NCBI GenBank assembly: GCA_024138025.1
Contig: JAMXBD010004358.1
Location: 1-64,000, forward strand
Reading direction: 5' to 3'
DNA: 64,000 nucleotides
Source of the DNA: Combretum micranthum
Taxonomy: Eukaryota; Streptophyta; Magnoliopsida; Myrtales; Combretaceae
Shown here: one piece after another, positions 13,229 through 26,431 of the stretch
Numbering within the stretch: the first letter of the stretch is position 1
How the letters are laid out: every line of letters begins with the position of its first letter
Notes under the pieces: model-generated
The model's database searches: none
What the model was told of the DNA's origin: nothing
The model's input: only the letters and a program-made list of their open reading frames with translations
Made by a program: the position numbers and the translations under genes

Positions 13229-14330
13229 AAGTGTTTTGCCATTCAATTTCTACACTTTAAAACAATCATTCTTTCAAAACCTGTTTTTATGAAAGGACTA
13301 AATACAAATGCTATATCAAATTTACTAAAAATTTATTAACTACCTAATTTTCAATTAGTCAATTTATTATCCAATTCAACTTTTCACGTATACCTAAACT
13401 GACTCCGTTATATCTGTTATCTGATGAAACACCATCAACGAATAACAATGTGTTCACATGTCAGTTGATGTGGCAATTAATTTTTTATTTTTCATATTTG
13501 GACAGTACATTTTATTTTGAGAAGTCTTTTGCTATTCAATTCTAAACTTATTTTTAAAACAACCATTCTTTCAAAACCTAACCTGTTATTATAAAAAGGA
13601 CTAATATCACAAATGCTATATCAAATTTACCTAAAAATTTTATTAACTACCTTAATTTTCAATTAGTCAATTTATTACCCATTTCAACTTTTCACGTATA
13701 CCTAAACTGACTCCGTTATATCTGTTAACTGATGAAGCACCATCAACGAATAACAATGTGTCACATGTCAGTTGATGTGGCAATTAATTTTTTATTTTTC
13801 ATATTTGGACAGTACACTTTTTATTTTGAGAAGTCTTTTGCTATTCAATTTCTAAACTTATTTTAAAACAACCATTCTTTCAAAACCTAACCTGTTATTA
13901 TAAAAAGGACTAATATCACAAATGCTATATCAAATTTACCTAAAAATTTTATTAACTACCTTAATTTTCAATTAGTCAATTTATTATCCATTTCAACTTT
14001 TCACGTATATCTAAACTGACTCCGTTATATCTGTTAACTGATGAAGCACCATCAACGAATAACAATATGCCATATGTCAGTTGACGTGGCAATTAATTTT
14101 TTAATTTTTAATATTTTGAAAGTACACTTTTTATTTTGAGAAGTCTTTTACTCTTCAATTTCTAAACTTATTTTAAAACAACCATTCTTTCAAAACCTAT
14201 TATTATCAAAAGGGCTAGTTCTTCAATTTCTAAACTTATTTTAAAACAACCATTCTTTCAAAACCTATTATTATCAAAAAGGCACATGTCATTCGTTGAT
14301 GGTACCTTCACGACACATGCCATGTGTCAC
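13229..14330. repeat. Tandem array of ~310-bp units, about 3.4 copies
   Basis: Units start at about 13229, 13522, 13831 and 14141, each with a variant of AAGTCTTTTGCTATTCAAT. Each unit carries the same ordered landmarks: CAACCATTCTTTCAAAACCT, AATGCTATATCAAATTTAC, a TCCGTTATATCTGTTA block, then ACATGTCAGTTGATGTGGC. Units 2 and 3 are nearly identical. The fourth is partial and has its own ~67-bp internal duplication (about 14150-14216 and 14218-14283). Confidence 0.85.
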
Positions 14331-15962
14331 TAGGTATTTTGATAATTTTTGAAATCGTATCCAATCCATTGGTTGTTCACTCCTAATCTCTAACTTATTT
14401 AACCTTACTAATTCCAACTATTAGATTATATGTCGTTCCATTAAAAAAAAAAAAACATGTGGGACAATTACTTGTACAGAAAAGACCAAATGAGGAACTC
14501 TTCTTCTTCCTCTTAGGACTTTCTCCCTATAGCCACACACTCTCTAGCTTATCTCTCTACCGAACCCAAGTTTGACATCAGAAAATATTATAAGGTCATG
14601 TCCAGCAAGTCCAAGATCTATGTGCGATCATAGCCAACGAAGGCTTAGTAAATAAGAGCATTATACTCAGGATTTCATATAAAAGTATTGAAGTGGTTTG
14701 GAAAAACAACTGAATTTGTAATTCATCAATTATTTTTATTAGGAATGGACACCTTTTATGAGTAGAAGGGAAAATTTAGGATTGAACGTATAATAAAAGA
14801 TACAAACAATAAGAGAAAGATAAATAAAGAAAGTAGCTCGTTATTGTACTGGAGATCGGTATGCTATTGCTTCGCTATCTCATTTCCATCGGCATCGTCC
14901 TTGTTGTTATATCTTTTTTTTTTTTTTTAAATTTTCAACAAGCAACAAAAATAGCACAAAGATAGCTAAGGAAATAACCCGAAACATAGGATGATGTTAT
15001 GAACCAACCAACCACCAGCTTAACAGTGGGCATACTCTATTTTGAGAATGAAAAACAGAGGTGGATGATTCATGAGCTTGCGTAGAAAAACTAAACATTG
15101 CATGACGATGTAATTATAATAAACATAAATGAACAATGAATCTTTAAAGGCTCACCTTAAATTCTCGTGACATAAATCCTTAAAATCTCTTTCATGTAAC
15201 TTCGTAACCATCTCACCAAAGGTCTTGCACCCATAATTATCTCTCCTATTATGTCATTTTTTATGCATAAAATATTCAGTGTTTGATTTTTAATGGTCAA
15301 CTTTTTCACTTACATTATACATGGTAGGACAATGGATTGTGTATATACCGTCAAGTGATGCATATTGTAGAACAAGACTGGCGATGAAGTTTAACTGTGG
15401 GAAATGATTATCCGTTTAGTTCATGTTGTGTCCTCACCGTGTGTGTCATTAGAAGTTTATCAGCTCATGACCAAAGTTAAGGAAGTAAAGGGACGAAGAA
15501 GATGATGAAGATCTTAGAGAGACAGACAAAGAGAGAGAAAAGAGGGTAGAAGAAGGTAAGTTTGTGTGAGGAAGATGATGAATGTCCCACATTGCTCACA
15601 TTTTGACAACTAATCTAGAATATAATATGAAGTCAATGAGCCTGCTGTCGAGACAATAAAATTATAAGATTGAATGGGCTGCTTGTATGTAGCAGTATGT
15701 TTAACCATGATAAATAGGCAATATATGTGAGAGAAAAATCAATTGATGTCTCAGCTGACATGTGGCAAGTTGTTATAGTGTGGAGAGAGGGTTAAAAGAA
15801 AAAAGAGAGTAAGATTGAATTAGACTTTCAATAATATTTCGAAGAATTATCTCTTATGATAAAGAACTTTCATTCAATATTTTGTTTTTTTTTTTTCCCA
15901 TTTCAGTCTTGATATTTTTTTATCTTCTATAAAATAGAATTTTTGCAAATTTATTTAATTTT
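14331..15962. other. Unassigned intergenic sequence
   Basis: Contains poly-A/T tracts (14445, 14919) and a purine-rich GA stretch near 15500-15560. No open frame with recognisable content and no clear element boundary. Confidence 0.4.
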
Positions 15963-16327
15963 GGGTTAATATTGAAAATGGTACCTAAACTTTCGCAAAA
16001 GTTCAATTAGGTACTTGAAACTTGATTTTGAAAATTTTGGTAGTTGAACTTTCATAAAAGGTTCAATTAGATAACTGAAGTTTGGTTTTGACTTTTTGGT
16101 TCCTGAAGGAGGTTTTTGCATGCATTTTTGATATTTGATTGAACTTGCTTCATGTAGAAAAAATGTATTCAAAAACTTGTTTCAGATATCAAAATTGTTA
16201 AAACCAAACTTAAGGTAGCAAAAACGTATGCAAAAACTTGCTTCATGTACTAAATTGCTCACAACCAAACTTTAAGTACTTGATTGAACTTTTTGCAGAA
16301 GTTTTGATACCATTTTTGACATTATCC
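15963..16327. mobile_element. Foldback MITE-like element 3
   Basis: Long imperfect terminal inverted repeats of about 65 bp. The left end has GGGTTAATATTGAAAATGGT, and the minus-strand right end has GGATAATGTCAAAAATGGT. After each comes a module of the CTTTCGCAAAAGTTCAATTA type. The interior repeats the same module in both orientations. Related to elements 1 and 2. Confidence 0.7.
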
Positions 16328-16975
16328 TTTCAATTTTGGTTAATCTTTTAGCAAGTGCAATCTTCTTATTAACCTTAAGAGTAGTGGACTAGTGGTTAAG
16401 TTGGCTAGATTTGCATAAATTTTAGCATCCTCGCTCTTGTTAAAAATAAAAGTGACTAGGTCAGTACACGCATGCAGAAGCTACAAAGGCGGGTTCCTAA
16501 GCCGATTTTAATTTTATTTAACCAACCATTATCTCTTTCATAATTTTATGCCCAATTTCAATAATAATAATAATAATCTAGATATAAGGAAGGAAAATGT
16601 CACACTGTTATTAATGTGGAGTTTGGCCCTCCCCCTAGTCTTCATGGTCCACAATTGACTCATTCAAAGATAACTTTACATTTTCATTCACAACAAATAA
16701 TGCCTCAACAAGAGGACTTCAACAAATGGCTCATCAAGAAGACTTCACCAATGCCTCTAACATGTAGGACTTCACTAATTCCTACAACATGTAGGACTTC
16801 AATCAAATGTCTTAACATATGAGAACTTCACCTATTATCTTAAATAATTGAGGACTTCATTAAACAATACTCAATACATGTTTGAATAGTACTTTGTAAT
16901 AAATTCAACTAAGCACCCTAGGCACTATTCACATTTTCACTAATCTCAATACAAATACAAATGAGATAGTATTTT
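16328..16975. other. Unassigned sequence with short direct repeats
   Basis: Around 16700-16860 a 'GGACTTCA(C/A)' phrase recurs several times at irregular 25-50 bp intervals. The open frame over it has no recognised domain, so no gene is called. Confidence 0.4.
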
Positions 16976-16980
16976 GATAT

Positions 16981-19900
16981 TGTAAACCGCCAAGGTTTTA
17001 TGATTGGTTAAGCTTAAACTATAATCGAAAGGTCAACAGGAAACCCTAAAGTCAATAAAACCCTAGTTAGACGTAACAGTTTAAGTCTGACAATCTCGTG
17101 TTCGCAACCTTAAGTGAGTAAGTAAGAGATTAGTATATAGAATAGTTCATAATAACATAAAGAAGCTTAAAAATAGCAATTTAGCAAAACTGCAATAAGT
17201 TTTGGACCCGAACGGATACAGTTCTTGAAAAACATGTCCTAAGGTCCGTAATAGTAAAAATATTCCGGATATACCGTTAGACTCATAAAAATATAATGTT
17301 TTCAAAATATTAATTTTATAATTTTTTGGTAAGTAAAAATATTAGATATCGCATTTATACGTGTATTTTTCTACTATCGGTACTTTATTAGTCATATCTA
17401 CTTTACATTACACTATTCATTACTATTCTACACTATTCATTTATCTCTACTTTTTCTAACACCTACTCTTACACTCTATACACCCATTATTTTTACTTTT
17501 TACTTTTCTAATAACTATATCACATCTACCTTACTTATTATTACATTTAATTAATAAATACAAAAAATAAAAAATAAAACTCTCACCTCTCTCTCTCAAT
17601 GAGGCCGGCGCCCTCTCTATCCCCTCTCCACATTTCTTTTTCAATTTTTCTTTTATTTATATCACTTAATTTAACTTCTCATTTTGCTATAAATACCCTT
17701 CTCTTCTTTTATTTCTTTTTACTTCATCTACCCATAAATTCACTACAAAAAACTCTCCAAAACTTTCTCTCAAAACTCTCTCAAAATACTCTCAAATCCC
17801 CTTCTACATACATAAAACCCATACACACCTATTACTCCAAAATCCTCTTTAGGTAAAAATCTTCTTCCATATTTCTTTCTATCATGTCATGTAACTTTAC
17901 ATGACCATGGTGTGAGTTTCCTAAACTTAATGTTATGAAAGCTACACTATGTTCATGTATTGTTCTTGTTCATGAATATCTATTTATATATTTATGTTGT
18001 TATTTTACTTTACTCATATTATTATTGTTATTATATCTAACTATAATATAATTATGTATCTATATATATATATATATTCTTTAGAGCATATAAGCTCACT
18101 TGCAATTTATTTACTTTCGTGCAAAGCAATTTATTTATTTTCTTTCTTTACAATTTATTTATTTCATGTTGATTTAAGATTAGTCTCTAGTCTTAGACTT
18201 TTCCTCATCAAGTCAAAACAATTTTCTCTCTTTTATTTTCTTTTGTATTTGGGACTAGTCTATTTTTAGTCCCGAGAGCCTTGAAAAGCTAAAACTCCCA
18301 ATGCTTTACTTTATTATTCATTATGTTACGTTTACTTATTATTATTCTCATAATCATGCACATAAAAATTGTTGTCCAAATCTTTAAGCTTCAATTATAC
18401 TTTTTTGCAAAAAGAAGAATTTATCACCTAAGAATGGTTTCATATGAAATTTAGAATTTATAATTTAACAAAAGTAAATCTATTCTTTTCAAAACTTTAG
18501 GAAAAAATCACTATAGTTTTAAAGCTACCTTTATTTTAAAAAACTTTTTAAATCATTTCTATATTACATTGTTTTCCAAAAGAAGATGACTTTTGATACT
18601 AAAATGTTTTCCATAAAAACATAATATAAAGGAAACCCCATAAAAAGGGAATGAGAGTTTTTAAACTAAGATTTTTCAAGTAAAGATCAAATAAAAGCTA
18701 TATAGAAAAATTAATAGGAAAAGTGACACAAATATTGAAAATTTCTAAAAGGAAAATAGAGAAATTTATTTGTATTAAAAAGACATTAAGAAAATAGTAA
18801 GATAAACATAAAATAATTCTTTGAAAACAAAAGAATCAAAATATTCATTTTAAAGGATTTACAAAATATATTTCTTATAAATTAAGGTTTTCTAAACTTC
18901 TAACTAACATTGTTTTACTAAAGAATTTTGGTTAGACAACAAACATTTAAGCATGGATGAAATATGAGTATATATCTATAAAAAGAAATTTCTTAACTAT
19001 GTAGATAACTAAGCATTTATCAAAGCAATTTGTGGATGATTTGATGTTTGAAACAAATGCTTTTAGGATGGGAAAATTCGTGTTGAATCTAATTGCCAAT
19101 GTTTTGGAGCCTAAATAACATAGTTTGATGAAAATAGTTTTAGAAATTGATAGATCTTTTCGAGTAGGTAGAAATCGGTATATTATATACGCATTTCCGA
19201 GTTAAAATGACCAAGTTATGACCATTTTAAACTGGAATTATCTTCTATGCGAACTTTTACGTTCTTATGACATAGTCTTGTTAAATTTCAAGAAGGTTAT
19301 CAAGAAATACTCATTTTGGGTATTTTTATTGATTAGGTGATCCCGAGGAGGAATACCGTATCTGAGGATTGCTTCGATTAAGTGGATTGTTTGTTCGACT
19401 CATCCATTTGGAAGAATTATCGCCATGGCAACATGAGTTTTTATTTCCTTAATGCAATATTTGATTGTGCTTGTAGTTTAGTCGCACTAGAATTAAGGAA
19501 AGATAAATTGTATGTATGTAAAAATTCTTGAAAGAATTCTAAGAATATCGAGGTGGGAATGATTGTAAGTAATTGTTTGTTTTAGTATAGAACTTGATAT
19601 GTAAAATTCTATGATCACCTTAAAGTTGATAATATGATGCTATGATATCTTAAATAAATTGATTCATGCATACGACGAAGTGAGTCACATTGTATGAGAT
19701 TATTATCCTTGGGTAAAAAGGATAGTAGCACGGTCGAAAGCAACACTTGGCGGCTATGATAGAAAGCGATTACTTAGCGACATGGAATCAAACCAATGCT
19801 TGGCGGAATTTGAAGGCATGGCTCAACTCAAGTAGACTTAATATGCTTGGCGGTAAAGATCGAAAGCATAACTTAACTAAAACTACTCGTTTTTTGAGAT

Positions 19901-20492
19901 TACTTATCACCAAACCCCGAATGGAAGGCATAAATCCATTCAACATATAGTTCTCGAAAAACTATATGCCTTGCTTGCACACGTGTATGATGCATTTCAC
20001 TTGAATACTTAAATAACTTGTTTGAATGTTTACTACATAAGAATTTTCTTATGGAAATAATTCTCACTAAGCCTATTAGCTTATACCCCTATAGATATCT
20101 TTTGCAATTTGACTATTTGTGATTGAGGCCACGTGGACCCTGCAGCCAGGTATTTCCCCCTTTTCTGTTAAGGAATTTTTAGATGAAGTTTAGCATTAGT
20201 TTGGATGTAGACTTCATAGAAAATTTCTTGTAATAGACCATAGTATTTTGGCAGGAGAATGCCCCTAAGACTTGTAAGACAATTATTATGAATGAATGAA
20301 TATTATGAATTTCCTTTTATTAATTTTTTATTGTATCTTCTTAAGCTTCATATTTCAAAGTATGGTCCTCTAAATTTGTGAGAGCACGCCTTACACTTAA
20401 TATCAAAGTTTTGGGAATGACTAAGGTTGTCATGCTTAAACTTTAATATTGAGTGTGGCGGATTACGTTTAAAGTATCATTTGGGTGTGACA
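16981..20492 (+). mobile_element. Solo LTR, Ty3/gypsy type (LTR C)
   Basis: Begins TGTAAACCGCC and ends GGTGTGACA, with flanking pentamers GATAT (16976-16980) and AATAT (20493-20497), one mismatch. TATAAATA is at 17688-17695 after a pyrimidine-rich run. Its first ~800 bp resemble the partial LTR at 51539-52262, and its end resembles LTR A. About 3.5 kb with no gag or pol, so it is read as a solo LTR. Short open frames within it (such as 17599-17856) have low complexity and are not genes. Confidence 0.75.
17688..17695 (+). promoter_or_regulatory. TATA box of LTR C
   Basis: TATAAATA followed by CCC, in the same LTR context as at 2453 and 52196. Confidence 0.6.
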
Positions 20493-20497
20493 AATAT

Positions 20498-23320
20498 AGA
20501 TTAACCTATTAAGCTCCACTCTCTTGCACAAAACAAAATAGACACCTATTTATAAGCACAATAAATAAGCTAGCCGTTGCCCTAAAAAAGCCCTCAAATA
20601 GTCGCTTGTCAGATTCTGCAATGGCTATTTTTCACTCATTGGCGAGCTGGTCCACATTTTGTGCCCGCGGTCTTCCCCTAACTTCCTCTATTCGAGAACC
20701 ACACCTCATCCTTTTGTACAGGCAAGCTAGTGCACTTTCTCTATACACACTATGCTAAAACACAAAAAACACAAACATATATGCACATTATAGGTCAAAC
20801 AAATTAAAAACATGTTTTGCTTATTAAATACAACTTAACTAATTTATGGAGTATTCATACAATCCATTTTCTCATCAAAATAAGATTGTAAAATTCACAT
20901 GGTTCAACAGTTCTTTTTTCTTTCCTTTTCATAAAACGTCTTGTATTTTTTACTATTTTTAAATATGTTATGCATGTAAATATGTATAATATTATTTTTA
21001 GTACAATACATAAAAAGGTTAACGATTGATTAGAACAATAAGTAAACATTGAGAATTGACTATGTATTTTTCTTTTTAATTAATTGAGAGTTACAGATCT
21101 TTTACTCAACAAAAGCGCCCAAATCTTTCGAAATTTCTAAATCAAATTAATTATATAGACTACAGAGGTAAAAGAGTCAAAAAAGGCCCTGGTTTTGAAT
21201 CTATTTACTTCACTATAATATGTATATAATAAGGGATGAGCGAGGCCATTAAGCACAAGTTACTTGAATTAGGTATTCAACCTTCATCAATTTTAACTTA
21301 GTGCGTGCAGCAAATATATCTTTTAAGATTATTGGTTAGGTGCTAATAGGTCACTTTATTTTTAGAATGTATTTTTATCTTCATATAATTTTTTTAAATC
21401 AAAATTTCCTAACAATAGTTTTTGGGATTTTAATTACCATTACCCCTTTTAAGTAATATCATATAAAGAAAGCATTCTTCAAATATTATTAGAAACTAGT
21501 TAATCCCGCAAGAGGTAAGGTTTTGTTTCAGATTTTAAATAAAATTTAAATTTTTTTAAAAAGATTATCACAAGTAACATGGTAGATGTATGGTGATAAA
21601 TTGTTATAAATATTATGTAAAATGGTATTATTTTATTAGATAAAAGTTACATACATACATATATATATATATATTATATGTTGGTTTTATTACTATTGTA
21701 TGATGACTACGATCGTATATATATATATATATATATATATGTATCTACTTAATGAATTTATATTACTTAGAAACATATGAAATCCTTCAACTTATATAAA
21801 CAAAATATCATGTATCTAGGGTCATTTCATTTGAAATTACATCATGTAATATTTGCAACTCTTGTTGTAAAACTTAAAGGTTGCGACCCTTGTATAAATA
21901 ACATGATAACTTGATTAGAAGAAATTATAATTGCAAAAAGGTATAGGTGATAGAATGAAAACAATGACTAGCTAAATGATATTATTAATGAAAAGTTTCA
22001 AATTATAAGAACATCCCTCCTCAAAACCACAATCTTTTTGAATTATATATATTATAAAATGAAATCTTGCATCACCTTTTGTTATCTCCGGTGTGTCTAA
22101 CTATATTTTAGACTTTGTTTATATAAATTATTTTGTGAAAGAGAAAAAAAAAAAGTAGATTTTATGTCTATCACATCAAATTTCTTAATTTTTGCTATAG
22201 TTATCCACACTATTATTATGTAAGAAAATTTTACTATAATTATCCACATCTATTCACTTATGACCTCACTATATAGAGAACAATGAAGAATACTTTCAGT
22301 CTCTTTGTTAATGATATAGCTTAATGATATTAATATTGATATCTCAAGTGGAATGAATGAGATTTAAATCTCCTTGATGTAGTGGGAAAACAAAAAGAAA
22401 AAAAAAAAAAAGAAGAATAGTATTTAGTATTTGAGCAATATTATTTGATTGAGCACTCTGCTTTTATTTCCAACTAGTTATAACTTCCTACAATGCTCAG
22501 ATTTAATAACTATATGAATTTATGGCAATAATAAATTTGGTTACATATGAAAGGGCTTACACTATTTTGAAATATAACATTTATCTTAATAGCTTCAGTG
22601 CAAAATGTAAAAACAAATACTTATTTCTAAAGGGTATTTTTGGTTAAAAAAATGTATCTTTCTAAAAGGGTACTATTTATTAAAAAAATGTACTTTTTAA
22701 AATGGGTACTATCTTTAAAGGGCACCATTTAAAAAAAAAAATTATTACTATTTTTGTAATGAAGCCACAATAGATTTTTTTTTCCTTTTCTTTTTCCTTT
22801 TTTTTTTTTTTTTTGAAAAGGTACCATTTCTAAAGTGTTACTATCGTAAAAAATAAAAGTCACACTAGTAATGCCTATTGCTTTGAAGGGGTATTATGTT
22901 ATAATAGGTGAAATCGAATAGGTACAATTATAAAAGAATTTTTTAAATTATATATTTTAATATATTAGTTTGTGAACTTATCATAAAAATCTTAACATTT
23001 GAGTACACCATTAGACATTAATAAATTAATGAAGCCTACACCAAATTCACAGGAGTTGACATTGAGAGCTTAAAAACAGTTAATTAATTGATAGTTAGAG
23101 CAAGATTATTATTGTCTTACCATTGTGTTGAAGTAGCGTATCTAAGTTTGCGTCCCACATAACTATTAGTTGTCATTTGCTTTATGGTTAATTTGGTTAG
23201 ATCTTAATAATCTTTTTGGTTTAGAGAAGAGAAGTTACATAGCTTATTATGGTTGATAAGAATGAGGGCCAACAATCTTTGGGCTCACACAACAGATATT
23301 TTCTTTGCCTAGATAGCGTA
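20498..23320. other. AT-rich intergenic sequence with microsatellites
   Basis: AT runs lie at about 21657-21674 and 21714-21740, and poly-A or poly-T tracts at 22389 and 22797-22815. From 22620 to 22745 a degenerate 35-40 bp phrase (TTTCTAAAGGGTACTATT-like) recurs three to four times. No gene is supported. Confidence 0.5.
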
Positions 23321-23324
23321 TATC

Positions 23325-23470
23325 TTGGAAACCACCAAAAGAAAGTTACATAAAATTTAACACAAATGGGACTTTCTACTTTTATACTCAAAATGCCACA
23401 TTGGGGGGTTTGGTATTCACAGACGACACGGAATTTATCAAAAAGTTAAGGAGAATTGATATTCATGTGT
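23325..23470 (+). pseudogene. LINE RNase H-like domain scrap
   Basis: The plus strand reads WKPPKESYIKFNTNG, followed further on by LGGLVF. This is the opening of the RNase H-like domain (RVT_3 type) at the C-terminus of plant LINE polyproteins, usually W.PP...K.N.DG then GG..R. The first catalytic aspartate position reads N (NTNG). The remainder decays into stops within about 150 bp. It is an isolated fragment, with no reverse transcriptase part recognised nearby. Confidence 0.6.
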
Positions 23471-25642
23471 ATCTTGTAGTATCATGATGTCTAATATTAA
23501 AGGGGTCTTAGCCTTTGTCTGAAAATAAATTTCAGCTTGATGGAAATATTTTCAAATGGATCTTATCTTTCGGTTATATGTTGCTATTGAATGATAGATC
23601 TTATGCTGTCCAATTCTGGAGAATGCATGTATAAATCCAGTTGTCATTGCATTTTTATGTTTAGTACGAAAATTAAAGATAATCTCAAAGATTGACATAT
23701 ATACTCAAGGGTTTATATATTATATTATAACAAAAAGTAGGAGACAAGTAAAAGAAGTGATGGATTAGTCATCTATTTGCATAAGGGGAAAAAAATATGT
23801 ATTTTAATTAAAAATCACAAAAATGTTATTAGATGGAAAATAATATAAAAAATAGGTTAGTTGAATTCATTTTCTCAAGAGACAAGTTTAAAGTGTAATG
23901 AATTTGTTTCTTAAAGAGATGAGTTTAATGCAACTGTAATGACCTTGTCTCTTTGATAAACGAGTTTATGTGTTAAATTAATTTTGCAAGAGATAATTTT
24001 AAAATAAAATGAGCTCAACTAACCTATTTTGGAATTATTTTTTTATCATATGGTAATATTTTCATAATTTTTTAAAAAATATAAATTATTTGTTCCGATA
24101 TCCGATGATGTGTATACATCTTAACCTACAAGGGTCAAATTCCTATACTTCCTGGAAAACTTTAATGCTAGGGCATAGAATGTGGCAGATAATTAATTGT
24201 CAAAATAGTGACAAATACATAAGCTCCCAAGTCACATTTTCACATTTCCTTCAAGAAGAATTGACTACTGGTGTCAGGATTTTATACTGCAAGGTCTCAT
24301 GTGATAGATAGACTTACACAATGGGGTTAAAAAAAAGGGAAGAAAGAAAAGAAAAAGAGAGTATGATGACCTCATGATAAGGATTGGACAAAGTATCAAA
24401 GGAGAAGGAAGGAGGAGGAAGGTAATGGAGTTGGTCAGATGATGATGGAGATTGTCCTTATGTTATTAAGGACCTTATGATTATTTATAAGGGAAAACTT
24501 TGTGGTATCTGTCCTGGTCCTAACACTGCATGCTATGTCTCCATTTGACGGTGCAGTTTTATTAGGAGTTGTCAATTTTTATGGCAGTCTCTTGTCGATT
24601 TCACGCCATTCTTTCGTTTCTCACCGGCCGTTCCCATTTTCATCATTCTCTTCTATCCCACGTTACGTATAGGTCCATAAATGAGTTAGACACATACAAT
24701 CCAGAGGTTGAATTGGACCCCCACCTAAATTTTCAAATAACTTAATTTTGACATTCCACTCATAGTAATACTCAATAATAAGCTTGAAATCATTTTAATT
24801 AAATTCGTTTAAATTCTAAACAACATATATTTTTTATTAATTAAAATAAAATCAATATCTATAATTTAAATTTCACTAAAATTTCATTAAACATATGAAT
24901 TAGTTGAACAAAATATTAAGAAGTTCAAATTTAACTTTCAAGTTAATAAACTAATTAATAGTTGAAGCTCAAAATTAAGCTACAGTAAGACATTTATCAG
25001 GCGAAATTCATACATCACTTATAAAAATTTAAGAAGAGTGACAAAATGAAGAGACAATTCTCGCATCTCTTGTCTTATAAATGCTTGACAAGAGATAATA
25101 GACAAGACTCATATCTAACTAGGGTGTAGAAGGAAGTCTTGCACTCAACTCCTACTACTTCTACTACGGCATCATAGATGGTCTCGAGTACTTCATCGAC
25201 TCAAGTCCAACAACATTAGATCATAGATGCTAGGCTAGTTTGTTGTCAGGATCTATGTTTTTTATTTCTATGTTGCTCAGTGTTGTCATATTTTGCGAGG
25301 CCTATATGTTTTGTACTATTTTAGTATTTTGAGGACTTGAGTGCATTTGCTTTGGTTTTATGTTAGAGTATTTTTACTATTTGATATTATTTTGTTTCTA
25401 TTTGCTATATTAAGTAATTGCAAACATAAAATTAATACAAACTATTATTTATCAAAAAAATAATATTATTATCTAAAATAAATTCATGAAAAAATGGCAA
25501 AAAATTATAAAATAAATAATAAAATATATTTTATATTTATTATACATACATATATAAACTAATATAGAAAACATAAAAAAGTACAAATAGACAAGTGTTG
25601 TATCTTATCTAGTCAACTAAAGAGGCAAGTCTCACCTCTTTA
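23471..25642. other. Unassigned intergenic sequence
   Basis: No domain was recognised. A more GC-balanced patch at about 24480-24680 could be promoter or exon remnant, but nothing coding is evident. The open frame at 24090-24311 has no recognisable content. Confidence 0.35.
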
Positions 25643-25650
25643 CTTGCATG

Positions 25651-26209
25651 TAGAGGTGGGCGTAGGGCTTGGCGGCCCTAGCTAGGCAATTATGGCCTGC
25701 GGGCCAGAATAAAATTTTTTATTTTTAATTTTTGTCATTTTCTATGTTAATTTATATGAAAATTAGAATATTTATATATTTTAGGATTTTATATGTATTA
25801 TAGATTAATTTTGTTACTATTTTGATTACTTATATACAAGAATAAGTTTTTTAAATGATTTATTAAATATCATATTACGTTTAAATCAATAAACATATAT
25901 TTTAAAAAAATATCATAATGCTTATGGTGCATATATCAATCTATTTTCTCCCATGATATATTATAAATACTAACTAGTATGTTATTGTATTATTCTAATT
26001 CTTAAACTTTTTCTCTATTTTTTTTATAAAGTTTTAGTTTGCGGGTCGGGTCGGGCCGGTCCGTTCCATCATGGGCCAGTCCGCAAGCTAAATGAGTCGG
26101 GCCAATTTAGCTCTCTTTTAAATGAGCCCAAAAAAAATTGGCCATGGCTTGCTTTTTAAAGTGAGTAAATGGGCCGGCCCGTAGGCTACGACTCGTTTGC
26201 CCAACTCTA
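25651..26209. mobile_element. Non-autonomous hAT-type element, 559 bp
   Basis: Terminal inverted repeats TAGAGGTGGGC (left) and GCCCAACTCTA (right) continue as G+C-rich subterminal sequence. Left: GGGCTTGGCGGCCC. Right: GGGCCGGCCCGTAGGC. The flanking octamers CTTGCATG (25643-25650) and CCTACATG (26210-26217) match at 6 of 8 positions, fitting the 8-bp duplication of hAT elements. The interior is AT-rich with a second GC-rich block at 26040-26110 (GGGTCGGGTCGGGCCGG). No transposase. Confidence 0.75.
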
Positions 26210-26217
26210 CCTACATG

Positions 26218-26426
26218 GCCTAGATAAGCCTAACGAGATGATTCTTGTTTGCCTACTAAGGCAAAAAAAATTGTCTTTTAGCCAAATCCATACCAACATA
26301 TTGTAAGTAGAATTAAACTAATTTATACCTTTTCTAAAAATTATATCATATCTATAGTGTGTGCCATATTATTGTCAAAATCTCAATTGTACTTGTACAA
26401 TTCTACGGGTTTATGATTTTATGAGG
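26218..26426. other. Spacer between hAT element and LTR F
   Basis: No recognised feature. Confidence 0.4.
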
Positions 26427-26431
26427 CTTTT

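Noticed and set aside
13229..14330. Possible CRISPR-like array
   Set aside because: The repeats are ~310 bp and contiguous without unique spacers, and the genome is a plant's.
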